Source: Paenibacillus sp. cl123 | GTDB taxonomy: Bacteria > Bacillota > Bacilli > Paenibacillales > NBRC-103111 | Assembly: GCF_900101595.1 (NCBI RefSeq) | Contig: NZ_FMYY01000004.1 | Coordinates: 310,001-374,000, forward strand | Reading direction: 5' to 3' | DNA: 64,000 nucleotides | In this document: positions 50,795 to 63,400 of the stretch, piece after piece | Position numbering within the stretch: position 1 is the stretch's first letter | How the letters are laid out: the number at the start of each line of letters is the position of its first letter | Translations under genes and position numbers: made by a program | Notes under the pieces: generated by a model | The model's database searches: none | Told to the model about the DNA's origin: nothing | What the model saw: the letters and a program-made list of their open reading frames with translations, nothing else

Positions 50795-51160
50795 TTGGCT
50801 AGGAAAATGATTGTTGGTTCAACCTTTTATTTCGTTATCGGCGTTATTATGGGCATGGCGATGTCCATGACGGAAAATTACACGCTGTCCCCGGTTCACG
50901 CTCACGTTAACTTGCTGGGATGGGTGTCATTGGCGCTCGGAGGTTTGCTGTATCATCTGTATCCCGCTGCCGCTCAATCCAAACTCGGAAAATGGCACTT
51001 CTGGCTTCACATGCTCGGCATACCGCTGATGATGGCCGGGCTTGCCTGTATGCTGCTGACGGCCAGCATGGCTTTTATACCTGTGGTTTCGGTCGGAGGC
51101 GTATGTATAGTTGTCGGCACCATCTTGTTTTCCATTAATGCTGTACGTCACATGGTGTAA
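50795..51160 (+). CDS. Small membrane protein resembling a fragment of haem-copper oxidase subunit I
   Basis: A 121-residue membrane protein with four hydrophobic segments. It carries SPVHAHVNLLGWVSLALGGLLYHLYP and GKWHFWLHMLGIPLMMAGL, the His-containing pattern of cytochrome oxidase / NnrS-like subunits, often annotated as a cytochrome-c-oxidase-like protein in Bacillales. It starts at TTG 50795 six bases after AGGAGGAGA; the open frame further upstream has no ribosome-binding site. With only about three or four helices it cannot be a complete oxidase; haem binding through the His residues is possible but unproven. The perfect palindrome at 50688-50705 lies in its upstream region. Confidence 0.8.
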   Translation: MARKMIVGSTFYFVIGVIMGMAMSMTENYTLSPVHAHVNLLGWVSLALGGLLYHLYPAAAQSKLGKWHFWLHMLGIPLMMAGLACMLLTASMAFIPVVSVGGVCIVVGTILFSINAVRHMV

Positions 51161-51304
51161 ATAAACCCGGCGGCAGCCGAAATCAAAATTGTCCCAACAG
51201 GCGCGATTTTCCTAAATGCAGCCTTGAACGAATAGCAAAACCAAATCGGGGTATTGTAAGCAATGGAAAAGCTAATTCAAGGCTACCATAAGGAGGAAGC
51301 AAGC

Positions 51305-51901
51305 ATGTTGGGTTCCCATGAAGCACACGAATTAAATGAGCTGCTGCTGAGCTGCACGAACAGCATTCAATCGATGGGTTTGTTTCTTGAGCAGGCACAG
51401 GATCCGGAATTAAGAAATATGATCTCCAGTCATTTTTCAGTCCATGTCCAAGATTACAATATGAAAGTGGAGTTCGTTTCCAGATCGATGTCCCGGGATC
51501 AACTGAACGTTCCACAATTAAATCTCAATGCAAATATGGCCGTTGAACCGATAAATGTACAGCCGATTCAACCCGAGGTTAAACTGATGAAGCTGGACGA
51601 CCGGGCCATTGCCACCTCGTATTTATTGACGTTAAAACGTGCCGGCAGGGAATATGCATGGTCGGCTTTTGAGACGACTACTCCTCAGCTAAGGGCGTTT
51701 CTGGAGGACGCGTTCCGCATGTGTTCCCATCAAAGCTTCGAGGTATGGCAATTTATGGCGCGCAGAGGTTGGTATCCTGTCATCCAAGCCCCGAGCTCTA
51801 CCATACAAACCTTGCAGCAAACTTATCAGCAAGTACCGTACCATCAAGCGCCATATCAACAACCGGCAACTCAGAATGTCTTACAAAACGGTTACCAATA
51901 G
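51305..51901 (+). CDS. Coat F (CotF)-like spore coat protein
   Basis: A 198-residue protein of the Coat F/DUF2383-like ferritin-type helical family found in endospore coats. It shows SHEAHELNELLLSCTNSIQSMGLFLEQAQDPELRNMISSHF and a second helical part, DRAIATSYLLTLKRAGREYAWSAFETTTPQLRAFLEDAF. The C-terminus is rich in Gln, Tyr and Pro (TLQQTYQQVPYHQAPYQQPA), a cross-linking-prone tail usual for coat proteins. ATG 51305 follows AAGGAGGAAGCAAGC. It indicates that the organism forms spores. It stands alone, with a terminator at 51931-51954. Confidence 0.88.
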   Translation: MLGSHEAHELNELLLSCTNSIQSMGLFLEQAQDPELRNMISSHFSVHVQDYNMKVEFVSRSMSRDQLNVPQLNLNANMAVEPINVQPIQPEVKLMKLDDRAIATSYLLTLKRAGREYAWSAFETTTPQLRAFLEDAFRMCSHQSFEVWQFMARRGWYPVIQAPSSTIQTLQQTYQQVPYHQAPYQQPATQNVLQNGYQ

Positions 51902-51930
51902 GCCAGTGAAATAGTGAATACAAAAGCTGT

Positions 51931-51954
51931 AAGCCGCCCTTAGGCGGCTTTTTT
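51931..51954 (+). terminator. Terminator after the Coat F gene
   Basis: AAGCCGCC (51931-51938) / GGCGGCTT (51943-51950), four-base loop, followed by TTTT. Confidence 0.92.
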
Positions 51955-52046
51955 CATAGGTTTTTCAGCTGATGAAGCTGAATACATTCAACACGCCAGC
52001 CGCCACTTAATAAGCAGATAATCACGAGATGCACAGACATCAAAAA

Positions 52047-52074
52047 AAGAACCTGAAAAATTATCAGGTTCTTT
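52047..52074. terminator. Second hairpin, possibly bidirectional terminator
   Basis: AAAGAACCTGA (52047-52057) pairs with TCAGGTTCTTT (52064-52074); A-rich on the left and T-rich on the right. Confidence 0.7.
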
Positions 52075-52078
52075 GATA

Positions 52079-52108
52079 TTGCAATACCAACAGACGCAAT
52101 GATATAAT
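52079..52108 (+). promoter_or_regulatory. Candidate promoter of rph
   Basis: TTGCAA (52079-52084), an 18-bp spacer and TATAAT (52103-52108). A second TATAAT at 52154-52159 is nearer the gene but has no well-spaced -35. Confidence 0.5.
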
Positions 52109-52216
52109 CAGTTCACGCCTGCATTTTATTGTCCGAACAAAAATGGTGCATGTTATAATTTAAATTTACCATGCCGGCGAGCTCTTGTCAACTGTTTTTC
52201 TCAATTCAATGATTAG

Positions 52217-54844
<2,628 letters not shown>

Positions 54845-54869
54845 GCAGCTAATTTAGTAAATGAAGGCG

Positions 54870-54906
54870 GGTCAGGCATGAAAATTGCCTGGCCTGTTCT
54901 TTTTTT
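54870..54906 (+). terminator. Terminator after rph
   Basis: GGTCAGGCA (54870-54878) pairs with TGCCTGGCC (54886-54894, one G-U pair), followed by TGTTCTTTTTTT. Confidence 0.9.
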
Positions 54907-54975
54907 GAACATATTGCGGTGGTCAACATATGGGGTTGTGTCGGATATGTGGAGAAACCTTTCCGGACATGCAAA

Positions 54976-55017
54976 TTTAGCATTAATGCTCAAAGTGAAA
55001 TATTGCAGTTTGAGCAT
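54976..55017. promoter_or_regulatory. Candidate TetR operator cluster upstream of the efflux operon
   Basis: TTTAGCAT (54976-54983) and ATGCTCAAA (54986-54994) form a palindrome around AGCATTAATGCT. The second half-site is a perfect inverted copy of TTTGAGCAT at 55009-55017. Three related half-sites within 42 bp before the TetR gene suggest autoregulation. Confidence 0.5.
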
Positions 55018-55087
55018 CATTTTGTTAAGATAATTTCGTATACAAGGCTTAGGCTCATTTCCGTTAAATAGAGGTGGTGTAAAGAAA

Positions 55088-55690
55088 ATGAGTAAACCAA
55101 GCTTGCGTGACACGAAGAAGGAAGCCACGATGCATGCGCTTGCGGACGCCGCCTTCGAGCTTGCGCGTGAGCGCGGTTTGGACGGTTTTGTCATTAACGA
55201 GGTGGCGCAGCGGGCCAATTATTCGCCAAGAACGTTCGCCAACTATTTCTCCTGCAAGGAAGAGGCTGTGGCGATGGCGGTTTTTTCATTTACAGACCCT
55301 CGCCCGACTGAGGATTTGAAGGAAGACGACACCCCGCTTGACGCCTTGCAATGCTGGTTGAGCATGCAGCTTACAGCTGATTTGTTATGGAAAATGCGCG
55401 AGCTCAAATCACTCTCCAAACGATATCCAACCCTGGAACCGTTTATTTTCAGCGTTAATCACCGACTGCAAGCCGCTGCTCATGAAGAGCTCAGCCGCTT
55501 GTTTCAAGACCGTTACTCGCAAGGGTATATCCATCTTCTCGTAGGCGCAGTTTTCGGTTCGATTCTGCCTATCATTGACGGCAGTATGAAGATATTGCTG
55601 CCAGCCGATTCGGCTGAACAAACGCCTGAGACGACCTCTTTCCAGCAGTATCTGGACATGACGTTCGGTTATTTGCGTAACGGCTTTTAA
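55088..55690 (+). CDS. TetR-family transcriptional regulator
   Basis: A 200-residue TetR repressor. The N-terminal helix-turn-helix is MHALADAAFELARERGLDGFVINEVAQRANYSPRTFANYFSCKEEAV; the C-terminal part is a variable helical ligand domain. ATG 55088 follows GAGGTGGTGTAAAGAAA. It heads a set with an efflux adaptor and an RND pump in the same direction, and inverted repeats stand both before it and between it and the adaptor gene. Derepression of the pump by a pump substrate is the usual logic (inference). Confidence 0.93.
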   Translation: MSKPSLRDTKKEATMHALADAAFELARERGLDGFVINEVAQRANYSPRTFANYFSCKEEAVAMAVFSFTDPRPTEDLKEDDTPLDALQCWLSMQLTADLLWKMRELKSLSKRYPTLEPFIFSVNHRLQAAAHEELSRLFQDRYSQGYIHLLVGAVFGSILPIIDGSMKILLPADSAEQTPETTSFQQYLDMTFGYLRNGF

Positions 55691-55705
55691 TTGCAGGTTG
55701 CTGCG

Positions 55706-55733
55706 CCAAACATTTGTAATTCGCAAATTTTGG
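55706..55733. promoter_or_regulatory. Inverted repeat between tetR and the adaptor gene
   Basis: CCAAACATTTG (55706-55716) and CAAATTTTGG (55724-55733) are inverted copies apart from one extra base. The position, 38 bp before the adaptor start, fits an operator. Confidence 0.4.
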
Positions 55734-55770
55734 CTAACTATATGTTGATAGAGAGAGGTAGAGAAGCGGA

Positions 55771-57078
55771 ATGAGTGTACATCATGGCAAAAAAAAGCTG
55801 TCTGCAGTGTGGACCCTGGTGCTTGCAGCGGCGCTTTCGAGCGGCTGCTCGGTGGGGGCAAACGAAGCGAAGCCGGCCGCCGAAGCGGCGCAGACGGTTG
55901 AAGTGATGACCGTGGCGCTGGAGCCTATTCCGGACCGCTATACATTGGCGGGCACCATGCAAGCGCTGGAGGAGTCGGTAGTTTCATTTCAGGCGGACGG
56001 CCAAATTATGAAGACATTCGTCAAGGAAGGCGATGTCGTCAAGACAGGGGACGCGCTTGCGTCGCTCGATCCGTCGAATTATGAGTATCAGGTTCAAAGG
56101 GCGGAAGCTTCACTTGGTCAAGCGGACGCCGCGGTCAGTCAAGCCGAGGCTTCAGTCGAGGCGGCCGTGGCGGGCGTAGCGTCGGCGCAGGAGTCGCAGG
56201 ACGTGCTGGGCAAAAACGCCGTGACGCTGACACAGGAAGCTTACCGCAAAGCAACCTACGATCTCAACAAAGCCGAGCTGATGTACGATGACGGCGACTT
56301 ATCCTCGTCAGACTTGAACAACGTGCGACTGGCATTCAAGCAAGCCGAGACCAACTATCTGAACGCGGAGGCGCAGCTCAAACAATCCTCGTCAGGCTTA
56401 AGATCTGCTGAAGCGACGCTGGCGCAGGCGCGGGCGGGACTCAAGCAAGCTCAGGCGGCGCAGCGGGAAGCGCTCGCGGGACGGGAGCAGGCCAAGCTTG
56501 CCCTTGAGAAGACATCGCTCGCTTCGCCGATTGACGGAGTCGTCCTGGAGAAATATGTCTCTGCGGGTCAGCTGACAGGCGGCGGACAGTCGGCCTACCG
56601 GATAGGGAATATCAGCCAATTGAAGGTCGTACTGCCCGTGCCCGATCAGAATATCCGCGAATGGAGCATAGGACAAGAAGTGGCGCTTACGTTATACAAC
56701 GAGTCCCGGACAGGCACAGTCAGAAACATTAACCCTACGACGAATGCGGGTTCGGGTTCCGTGAACGTCGAAGTGCTTGTACCGAATCCGAATGCGGATT
56801 GGCTGCCAGGGCAAGTCGTGAAGGCCGCACGTACGTCCAGCGGTAAAAAAGGCATTTTTGTTCCGGTAGCAGCGGTCGTCAGCGCAGGCAGCGAACCGTA
56901 CGTTTTCAAATATGTGAACGGCAAAGCCGTAAAAACGCCGGTTACGCTTGGCGAACTTGCGAACAATCAGCTCCATTTGACCTCCGGTCTTGAACCGGGC
57001 GATCAAGTCGTCACCAAGGGGGCGGCCAAGCTTTTTGACGGCGATGCGATCGCGACGTCGAAGGAGCGTGCCGAGTGA
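55771..57078 (+). CDS. RND efflux adaptor (membrane fusion protein), lipoprotein
   Basis: A 435-residue adaptor. The signal peptide ends in lipobox LSSGC (Cys about residue 26). A barrel-sandwich half (VVSFQADGQIMKTFVKEGDVVKTGDALASLD) and a long Ala/Gln-rich coiled coil (about 95-250) follow. The second sandwich half is TSLASPIDGVVLEKYVSAGQLTGGG, then the beta-barrel. ATG 55771 follows AGAGAGGTAGAGAAGCGGA. Its end overlaps the pump gene by 4 bp. In a single-membrane bacterium it would act outside on the cell surface together with the pump. Confidence 0.93.
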   Translation: MSVHHGKKKLSAVWTLVLAAALSSGCSVGANEAKPAAEAAQTVEVMTVALEPIPDRYTLAGTMQALEESVVSFQADGQIMKTFVKEGDVVKTGDALASLDPSNYEYQVQRAEASLGQADAAVSQAEASVEAAVAGVASAQESQDVLGKNAVTLTQEAYRKATYDLNKAELMYDDGDLSSSDLNNVRLAFKQAETNYLNAEAQLKQSSSGLRSAEATLAQARAGLKQAQAAQREALAGREQAKLALEKTSLASPIDGVVLEKYVSAGQLTGGGQSAYRIGNISQLKVVLPVPDQNIREWSIGQEVALTLYNESRTGTVRNINPTTNAGSGSVNVEVLVPNPNADWLPGQVVKAARTSSGKKGIFVPVAAVVSAGSEPYVFKYVNGKAVKTPVTLGELANNQLHLTSGLEPGDQVVTKGAAKLFDGDAIATSKERAE

Positions 57079-60000
57079 TCGAATACGTCATCAAAAAACG
57101 GAAAATCACGCTGCTCTTTCTCCTCATGGCGCTGGTCGTTGGCTTCTTCGGATTTTCACAGCTGCCGCGCCAAGTGATGCCGGATGTCGTCATTAAACAA
57201 GCGCTCGTGACGACGGTTTATCCCGGAGCGTCTCCAACGAAAGTCGAGCAGACCGTTACCAAGGTTATCGAACAAAAAATTAAAGAAATTCAAGGCATTC
57301 AAACGATTACTTCTTCTTCTCATAACGGGTATTCATCCATATTAATCAAGACAGAGGACGACGCGGATGCTGCGAAAAAGTGGGATGAACTGCGCAAAAA
57401 GGTGCAGGATGCCCAGGCGCAGCTGCCGGCAGACGCCGAAGCTCCGGTCGTTAACGACGAGCTCACGAAGTCTTTCGTCGAGCAATTCGCCATTACTTCC
57501 GAACGCATAGAAGATCTCCATGAGCTCAGCGACCTGATGCTGACATGGAAGGATCAGCTCCGTACGGTACCCGGTGTCGCGGGGGTGGATATTAAAGGGC
57601 TGCCGGAGCGGGAAGTCAAAGTCGTGATCGACGCTCAGAAGCTCCAGCAGCTCAACATTCCATGGGAGCAAGTGATGAACGCCCTTCAGAACTACAACAA
57701 TCGTGTTCCGACGGGAAGCCTCGTATATCAGAACCGCGAATACCAATTGACCGTGCCTGAAGCACAAGACGCCGAAATTCTCAATCATGTCGTCGTCACT
57801 CAGACGCAGGCGGGCACCCCGGTATATATCCGGGATATCGGGAATGTAACCTATACGTACAAGAAAATGGAGTACTTTGCCTATTACAATGGCAAGCCGG
57901 CTGTGACCATCAGCCTGACAAGCGAAACGGGCAGCGACGTTCCGACCATGAACCGGCTTGTGAACGAGAAGATGAAGGAGCTGGCTCCAAGTCTGCCCGG
58001 ACATCTGAAGGTGGAATCGCTGTTTGCTCAGGAGGATTTGGTAAACGAGCTGTTTGCCGATCTATCCAAAGAGCTGCTGATTGCCATCGTAGCCGTTGTC
58101 TTGATTTGTACGCTCGGGCTTAATTTGCTTACTTCGGCGACCGTAGCGCTAGCCATCCCCGTCTCCATCGGACTTGGCTTCATCTTCTTGCCGGCGCTTG
58201 GCATTACCTTAAACCAAATTTCCATCGTCGGACTCATTATTGTTCTCGGACTGTTGGTCGACGACGCGGTTGTAGTGAACGACAACATCGAACGCCGGAT
58301 GTCGGTCCTGGGTGAAAGCCCATCCGTAGCCGCTGTTAAAGGAACGAAGGAAGTAGCCATTTCCATTCTTACCGCAACGCTTGCCACCATCGCCGCGTTT
58401 GCGCCGCTATTATTTCTGCAGGGCGACATCGGGGCGTTCATCAAGCCGATCCCCACGATCGTTTCGCTAACCATGCTGGCGTCCATGCTTATGTCTCTTA
58501 CCATCATCCCGATCTTCCGGGCATGGTATGACGGCAAGCGTCAGAAGACGGGAGAAGCCAAGCAGAAGCCATCAGGCTTCCTCGGCAAGCAAATTCAAAC
58601 GGCGACGAACGTTTATTCGGGACGCTTAATGTCCAAGGTGCTGGATCGGCCGCTGCTCACCGGACTTGCCGGTCTGCTGATCGGGACAGCGGCGTACTCG
58701 CTTGCGCTGTTTACCCCTATTGAGCTGTTTCCTGATTCGGAACGGCCGGAAGCGACGATTAACGTTCAAATGCCGATCGGCACGTCCGTTACCGAGACCG
58801 ATCGGGTTATACGCGAAATCGCGGAATGGATCTCGGCGCAGCCCGAAACGGACCGGGTAACCTTTGCCGCAGGCGGCGGCGCCCCGACGTTATTCAGCGA
58901 CATCGCCTCGGAGACGCCTCCGGCGAGTCCCGCAACCGCCCAGCTCCAGGTTCTAGGAGTTGAAGGCCAATTCGACCGCAAGGCGACGGTAGCTGCATGG
59001 CAGACTCACCTGGCTGCCGCTTATCCGGAGACGTCGCTTACGATACGAGTCCCGCAGCTCGGTATTCCGGTAGGTTCCCCGGTATCCGTTCGTCTTACGG
59101 GCGAGAATCTGGAGGAGCTTCAAGGGCTGGCCGAAAAAGTGAAGGTGGCGGTTGCCGGCATCGAAGGCACGCTGGGCGTGAAGGACGATATGGGCTTTGA
59201 ACGGTATAACCTCACGTTCCAGCCCAATCAGGAAGCGATGGATCGCTATATGGTCAGTTACAAGGACTTGACGCGAACACTGCTCCTGGTAGGGCAAGGT
59301 CTCACCGTGAGCGAATTCGATACCGGGAAAGACTTGGTCGATATGAACTTATATATACAGGGGAATGAGGCCGAACCCGTTGAATTGTATCAACAGGTGC
59401 AGGTGACAAATGCGCAGGGCCGGCAAGTCCCTTTATCGCAATTGACGACGATGACTCCCGGGTTTTCGATTCCGCAAATCAACCATCATAATCTCGAGCG
59501 CACGGTAACGATTACGGCCGATATATCGGGCCGCACAGCGACCGAAGTAATGGCGGAGGTGCAGGCCAAGCTATCCGGCCTCTCATTTCCGGACGGATAT
59601 GCATGGAGTGCCGGCGGCGAAACATCGGAGCAGGCGGATATATTCGCGAGTCTTGGCAAGCTCTCTATCATCGTTGGATTCCTCATCGTGCTTCTTATGA
59701 CGATGCAGTTTTATTCCTTAACGCTGCCGCTGTTGATCATGACAACGGTGTACCTGGCAGCGGCGGGGGGAATCATCGGCATGTTCCTGACGCGTATGCC
59801 GATCGGCTTCATGAGCCTCATGGGGATCATTTCCCTTGCCGGCGTCGTCGTGCGCAACGGTATCGTTCTTATCGAGTTCATCGAAGAAGCTCGGCATGAT
59901 GGCATGGAGCTCAAAGAAGCTGTCATGCAGGCAGCGTCCGCCCGTTTCCGTCCCATCATCCTCACTTCGCTGACAGCGATCGTGGGCATGATTCCGATTG

Positions 60001-60155
60001 CCACAATTGGCGACATTTTGTTTCGTCCGCTTGCCATGACGATCATTTTCGGTATGATGTTTTCGACCGTTCTGACCTTGTTCGTCGTTCCATCCCTCTA
60101 CATGGTGCAAGCAAACCTTAAAGCAAAACGCAAGGAGAAGACCGTTCAGGTATAA
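57075..60155 (+). CDS. RND-family efflux pump (AcrB/SwrC-type)
   Basis: A 1,026-residue proton-driven exporter. It has a membrane helix at about 12-30, a large outer loop, membrane segments about 330-500 including the proton-relay Asp pair in VLGLLVDDAVVVNDNIERR, a second helix/loop half, and membrane segments about 850-1010 (GVVVRNGIVLIEFIEEARHDG). GTG 57075 overlaps the adaptor by 4 bp. The layout resembles Bacillus SwrC, which exports surfactin-like lipopeptides and some drugs. The actual substrate is unknown. A strong terminator follows. Confidence 0.95.
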   Translation: MIEYVIKKRKITLLFLLMALVVGFFGFSQLPRQVMPDVVIKQALVTTVYPGASPTKVEQTVTKVIEQKIKEIQGIQTITSSSHNGYSSILIKTEDDADAAKKWDELRKKVQDAQAQLPADAEAPVVNDELTKSFVEQFAITSERIEDLHELSDLMLTWKDQLRTVPGVAGVDIKGLPEREVKVVIDAQKLQQLNIPWEQVMNALQNYNNRVPTGSLVYQNREYQLTVPEAQDAEILNHVVVTQTQAGTPVYIRDIGNVTYTYKKMEYFAYYNGKPAVTISLTSETGSDVPTMNRLVNEKMKELAPSLPGHLKVESLFAQEDLVNELFADLSKELLIAIVAVVLICTLGLNLLTSATVALAIPVSIGLGFIFLPALGITLNQISIVGLIIVLGLLVDDAVVVNDNIERRMSVLGESPSVAAVKGTKEVAISILTATLATIAAFAPLLFLQGDIGAFIKPIPTIVSLTMLASMLMSLTIIPIFRAWYDGKRQKTGEAKQKPSGFLGKQIQTATNVYSGRLMSKVLDRPLLTGLAGLLIGTAAYSLALFTPIELFPDSERPEATINVQMPIGTSVTETDRVIREIAEWISAQPETDRVTFAAGGGAPTLFSDIASETPPASPATAQLQVLGVEGQFDRKATVAAWQTHLAAAYPETSLTIRVPQLGIPVGSPVSVRLTGENLEELQGLAEKVKVAVAGIEGTLGVKDDMGFERYNLTFQPNQEAMDRYMVSYKDLTRTLLLVGQGLTVSEFDTGKDLVDMNLYIQGNEAEPVELYQQVQVTNAQGRQVPLSQLTTMTPGFSIPQINHHNLERTVTITADISGRTATEVMAEVQAKLSGLSFPDGYAWSAGGETSEQADIFASLGKLSIIVGFLIVLLMTMQFYSLTLPLLIMTTVYLAAAGGIIGMFLTRMPIGFMSLMGIISLAGVVVRNGIVLIEFIEEARHDGMELKEAVMQAASARFRPIILTSLTAIVGMIPIATIGDILFRPLAMTIIFGMMFSTVLTLFVVPSLYMVQANLKAKRKEKTVQV

Positions 60156-60215
60156 GCGTGGATAGCTATAACCGTTTCGTCAATGCTCTTCCATGAGCAT
60201 TCCGCTGGAACAATG

Positions 60216-60257
60216 AAGAGCAAGGCTGCTGAGATATTAAGGCGGCCTTGCTCTTTT
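60216..60257 (+). terminator. Terminator after the RND operon
   Basis: AAGAGCAAGGC (60216-60226) pairs with GCCTTGCTCTT (60245-60255), followed by TTC. Confidence 0.85.
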
Positions 60258-60361
60258 CTTTCAGGTCGGCCGATACAGCTACTTGTTTGCTTCATAGGCC
60301 GGTCGCGGCAAGCATTCATATTTTAAACGTCAGATTCAGATATTGAAATTGTTGCCGTCAG

Positions 60362-60412
60362 GTTAAGCGCTTACACTGAGGAAGGATAAGCCCTCCCGAG
60401 CCGGGCCTATCC
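60362..60412 (+). promoter_or_regulatory. cre-like site and leader hairpin before the heparinase-like gene
   Basis: GTTAAGCGCTTACA (60362-60375) differs from the CcpA-site sequence TGTAAGCGCTTACA only in the first two bases. Directly downstream, GGATA(A)GCCC (60384-60393) pairs with GGGC(C)TATCC (60403-60412). Catabolite repression of the lyase gene is inferred. Confidence 0.45.
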
Positions 60413-60439
60413 AAACCACATGTGAAAGGGCGCGAATTA

Positions 60440-63400
60440 ATGAAGAGAAGAAGGACCCGTCAATCATTCACAGTATTCCTCGTTGGGTGTATGCTGTGCA
60501 CCTTGCTTTCCTTGCCGCTTGGGGGGATTCTCCCGGCTTATGCGGACAGTCTTCCGTCGAATCTGGTTGCGAACAGCGGGTTTGAGCAGGATCTCGACGC
60601 GAACGGAGAACCGGACGACTGGGAATTCTCCGCCGGGGGCTTAACGAACGCTAGCGTGACATTCGATACTTATTACAAAGTGGAAGGGAGCAAAAGCGCT
60701 AAAGTTGTTTATGCCGCAAGCTCTATGCCGGAAACGCATTATGTTCAATTGCTCAGCAAACCGATTTCTGTTAAAAAATATACCGCATATTCGTTTTCCT
60801 TCCAGTCCGGATTCAGCGGGTCTTTATCCGCCGTCAACGCAAGGGTTGTCTGGTATGATGAAAACGGAGCTTACATACCGGGCGGCGATTTGATCATATG
60901 GAATCAGACCGTGAATAAAAGCAGCTCCGCCTTCAGCGGTTGGGAATACAAAGCGGCGGGCACTCCCAACTCTCCTGTGAATGCGGCAACGGCGCGCATT
61001 CAGCTGCGTTTCGAGCCTGCGGCAGCCGAGCAGGGAACCCTCTACCTGGATGATGTGAATTTGGTGGAGGGCAATGAGGAGAGGCTTGGGAATATATTGC
61101 CGAACGCGGACTTCGAACGGGATGCAACCGGGGATGCCGTGCCGGACAATTGGACCGTAACGAAGACGATCGGCAGCGCTTCCGCCACGCTGTCGGATGA
61201 ACAGGTGCTGGAAGGCAATAAAAGCATGAAGTTTCACATTCCCTCCGGGACAAAAGCATTAAATTCTTACGTAAAAATAAAATCGGCTTACGTCAAATCG
61301 ATTCAGGAGTCGGAGACCTATTTGTATCGCGCTTTTTTGAATTACGCGGGCTCGAATATCAATAACGAAGTCGATATCCGGGTGCTATGGTACAGTCCGT
61401 CAGATCTGGCTAATCCTCTTCGGGTCGATCATATTGTTCAGCAGACGCTCGTCTATAATGACCCGGCCAACCATGCCGGATGGAAAATGTTTGAGAGCAA
61501 CCTGACTCCTCCGGCTTCGGCTGACAGGGCTATTTTTGAGGCAGCCGTCACCTCCAAAAGCACAACGGCGGCCGGTACGTTCTATGTGGACAATATGTAC
61601 TTCGGCAAAAACAATCTGTTGAATCCCTCTTTCGAATACGGAGATGTCGTGGATAATGCGACACTGGCCAACATGCCCGACGGCAAAATCGACGGGTGGG
61701 CATTGACCGGACTGGATCAGAATGCGGCTTCGCTGACGGTTGATGCCACCTATGCCAAAGACGGCAAATCCAGCGGCAAGCTGACCATCCCCGCCGGCTC
61801 TGCGTCCACAGATCAGGCTTATGCAGAGCTGCAAAGCGGGAAGCGGGCCATCGACAGCTCCCAAACGATGTCCGCCAAGCTATCCTTCAATTTGAGGGGT
61901 AAACTTCAGCGCATCCAAAGTCAACTCCTTTTCTTTGACAGCGCAGGTACGCAGATTGCGGCCAAGGACATGTGGGACGAGATGATTCAGTATGATTCTG
62001 CCGCGCTCAGCGGCTGGTTCAACAAATCGCTGACGGCGATCCCGCCTGCTAACGCGGCTGCAGCGCAGCTTGTGATTCGCGTCTATACGCCATCGAGTCT
62101 GTCGAATGAAGGCGAGGTGTACGTAGATAATGCCTACCTGGGCACAAATGACACCTACTCGCTTATCGCAAACAACAGCGTCGAAGATATTCTCGATCTC
62201 ATGTGGATCAGGACGATGAACAGCGAACAGTACTGGAAGCTGAAGCATAATGCCAACAACGCGGCCGGGAACTTCGGGATATCCCGGGAGACGAGCGAGC
62301 TAATGGTCTGGTACAAACAAACAGCAGGCACATACAACGAGGTCGTCTACCAGCGGGAATTCAACCTGGATGTACAGGGGATTTACGATCGGGTCATTAT
62401 CGACACGAGCGGAGCGGGCGGCAAGGAAATCATCATGCGGGCCCATTACATCGATACGGGCGGTACTCCTCAGACAGCCGAGAGCATTATCGAAATTACG
62501 GACGGCAGATATAAGGAAGTGCCGCTGGACTTGGTCAATCCGAAAATATTGACAAACATGGAGCTGGGGATACGGGATCGCGCAGGCGCTGCGGAAATCC
62601 AAGACGAAATTGCCGGCGCTAATTTTCATTGGATTTTACTCAAGAAACCCGGAACGGAGTCTAAACCTTCCCACAGTCAAACCCCAATGAAAAGCCCCGT
62701 CGACGATTTACTGACGGCAGGCGTGCCCCATGGTCTGCTTTTCTCACGTTCGGATATTGGGAGCCTGAGAAACAAAATCAAGTCCGGGGCGGACAAAGAT
62801 ATATTCGATCAGGTGCTGAAGCAGGCCAACGCCTACCTCAGCTATGTGCCGGAGAACGACATCGATCATTACCTGCCGCCGGCGGACGCCGCCAAAGGCA
62901 ATTATTCCCGTGACGGCAACGATATACCGCTAGGCTGGCCGGATAAGATTATCAAGCTGTCCTATGCTTATGTCATGACAGGAAATCTAGCCTATGCCGA
63001 TATGGCCCGCCGGATTTTGCTGACCATGGCCGCTACGCCGGAATGGACGCAAACCTTCATGTACCGCAAAACGGAAAAACCGGCCCCCGACGGGCGTTGG
63101 TCGCCGTTCAATGAAGCGCAGGCCGTCGTCGCGGCCAGTCTCGGCTACGACTGGATCTACAATACGCTGACGGAGGATGAAAGAACGCTCATCCGCAGCG
63201 CCATCCGGGACAAAGGCGTAAAATATCTGGACGCATTCGTGAACACGCAGACATTCTGGCAGACGAATAATCAAGGACTTGACTTCAACGGAGCTCTCGC
63301 CGCCGGAGCGATCGTCATTAACGATACCGCCAAAATTGCCAAGGCCAAGACGAATCTGGAGACCGTGATCAAAAACTATTACAAGCCGGACGGAGATACC

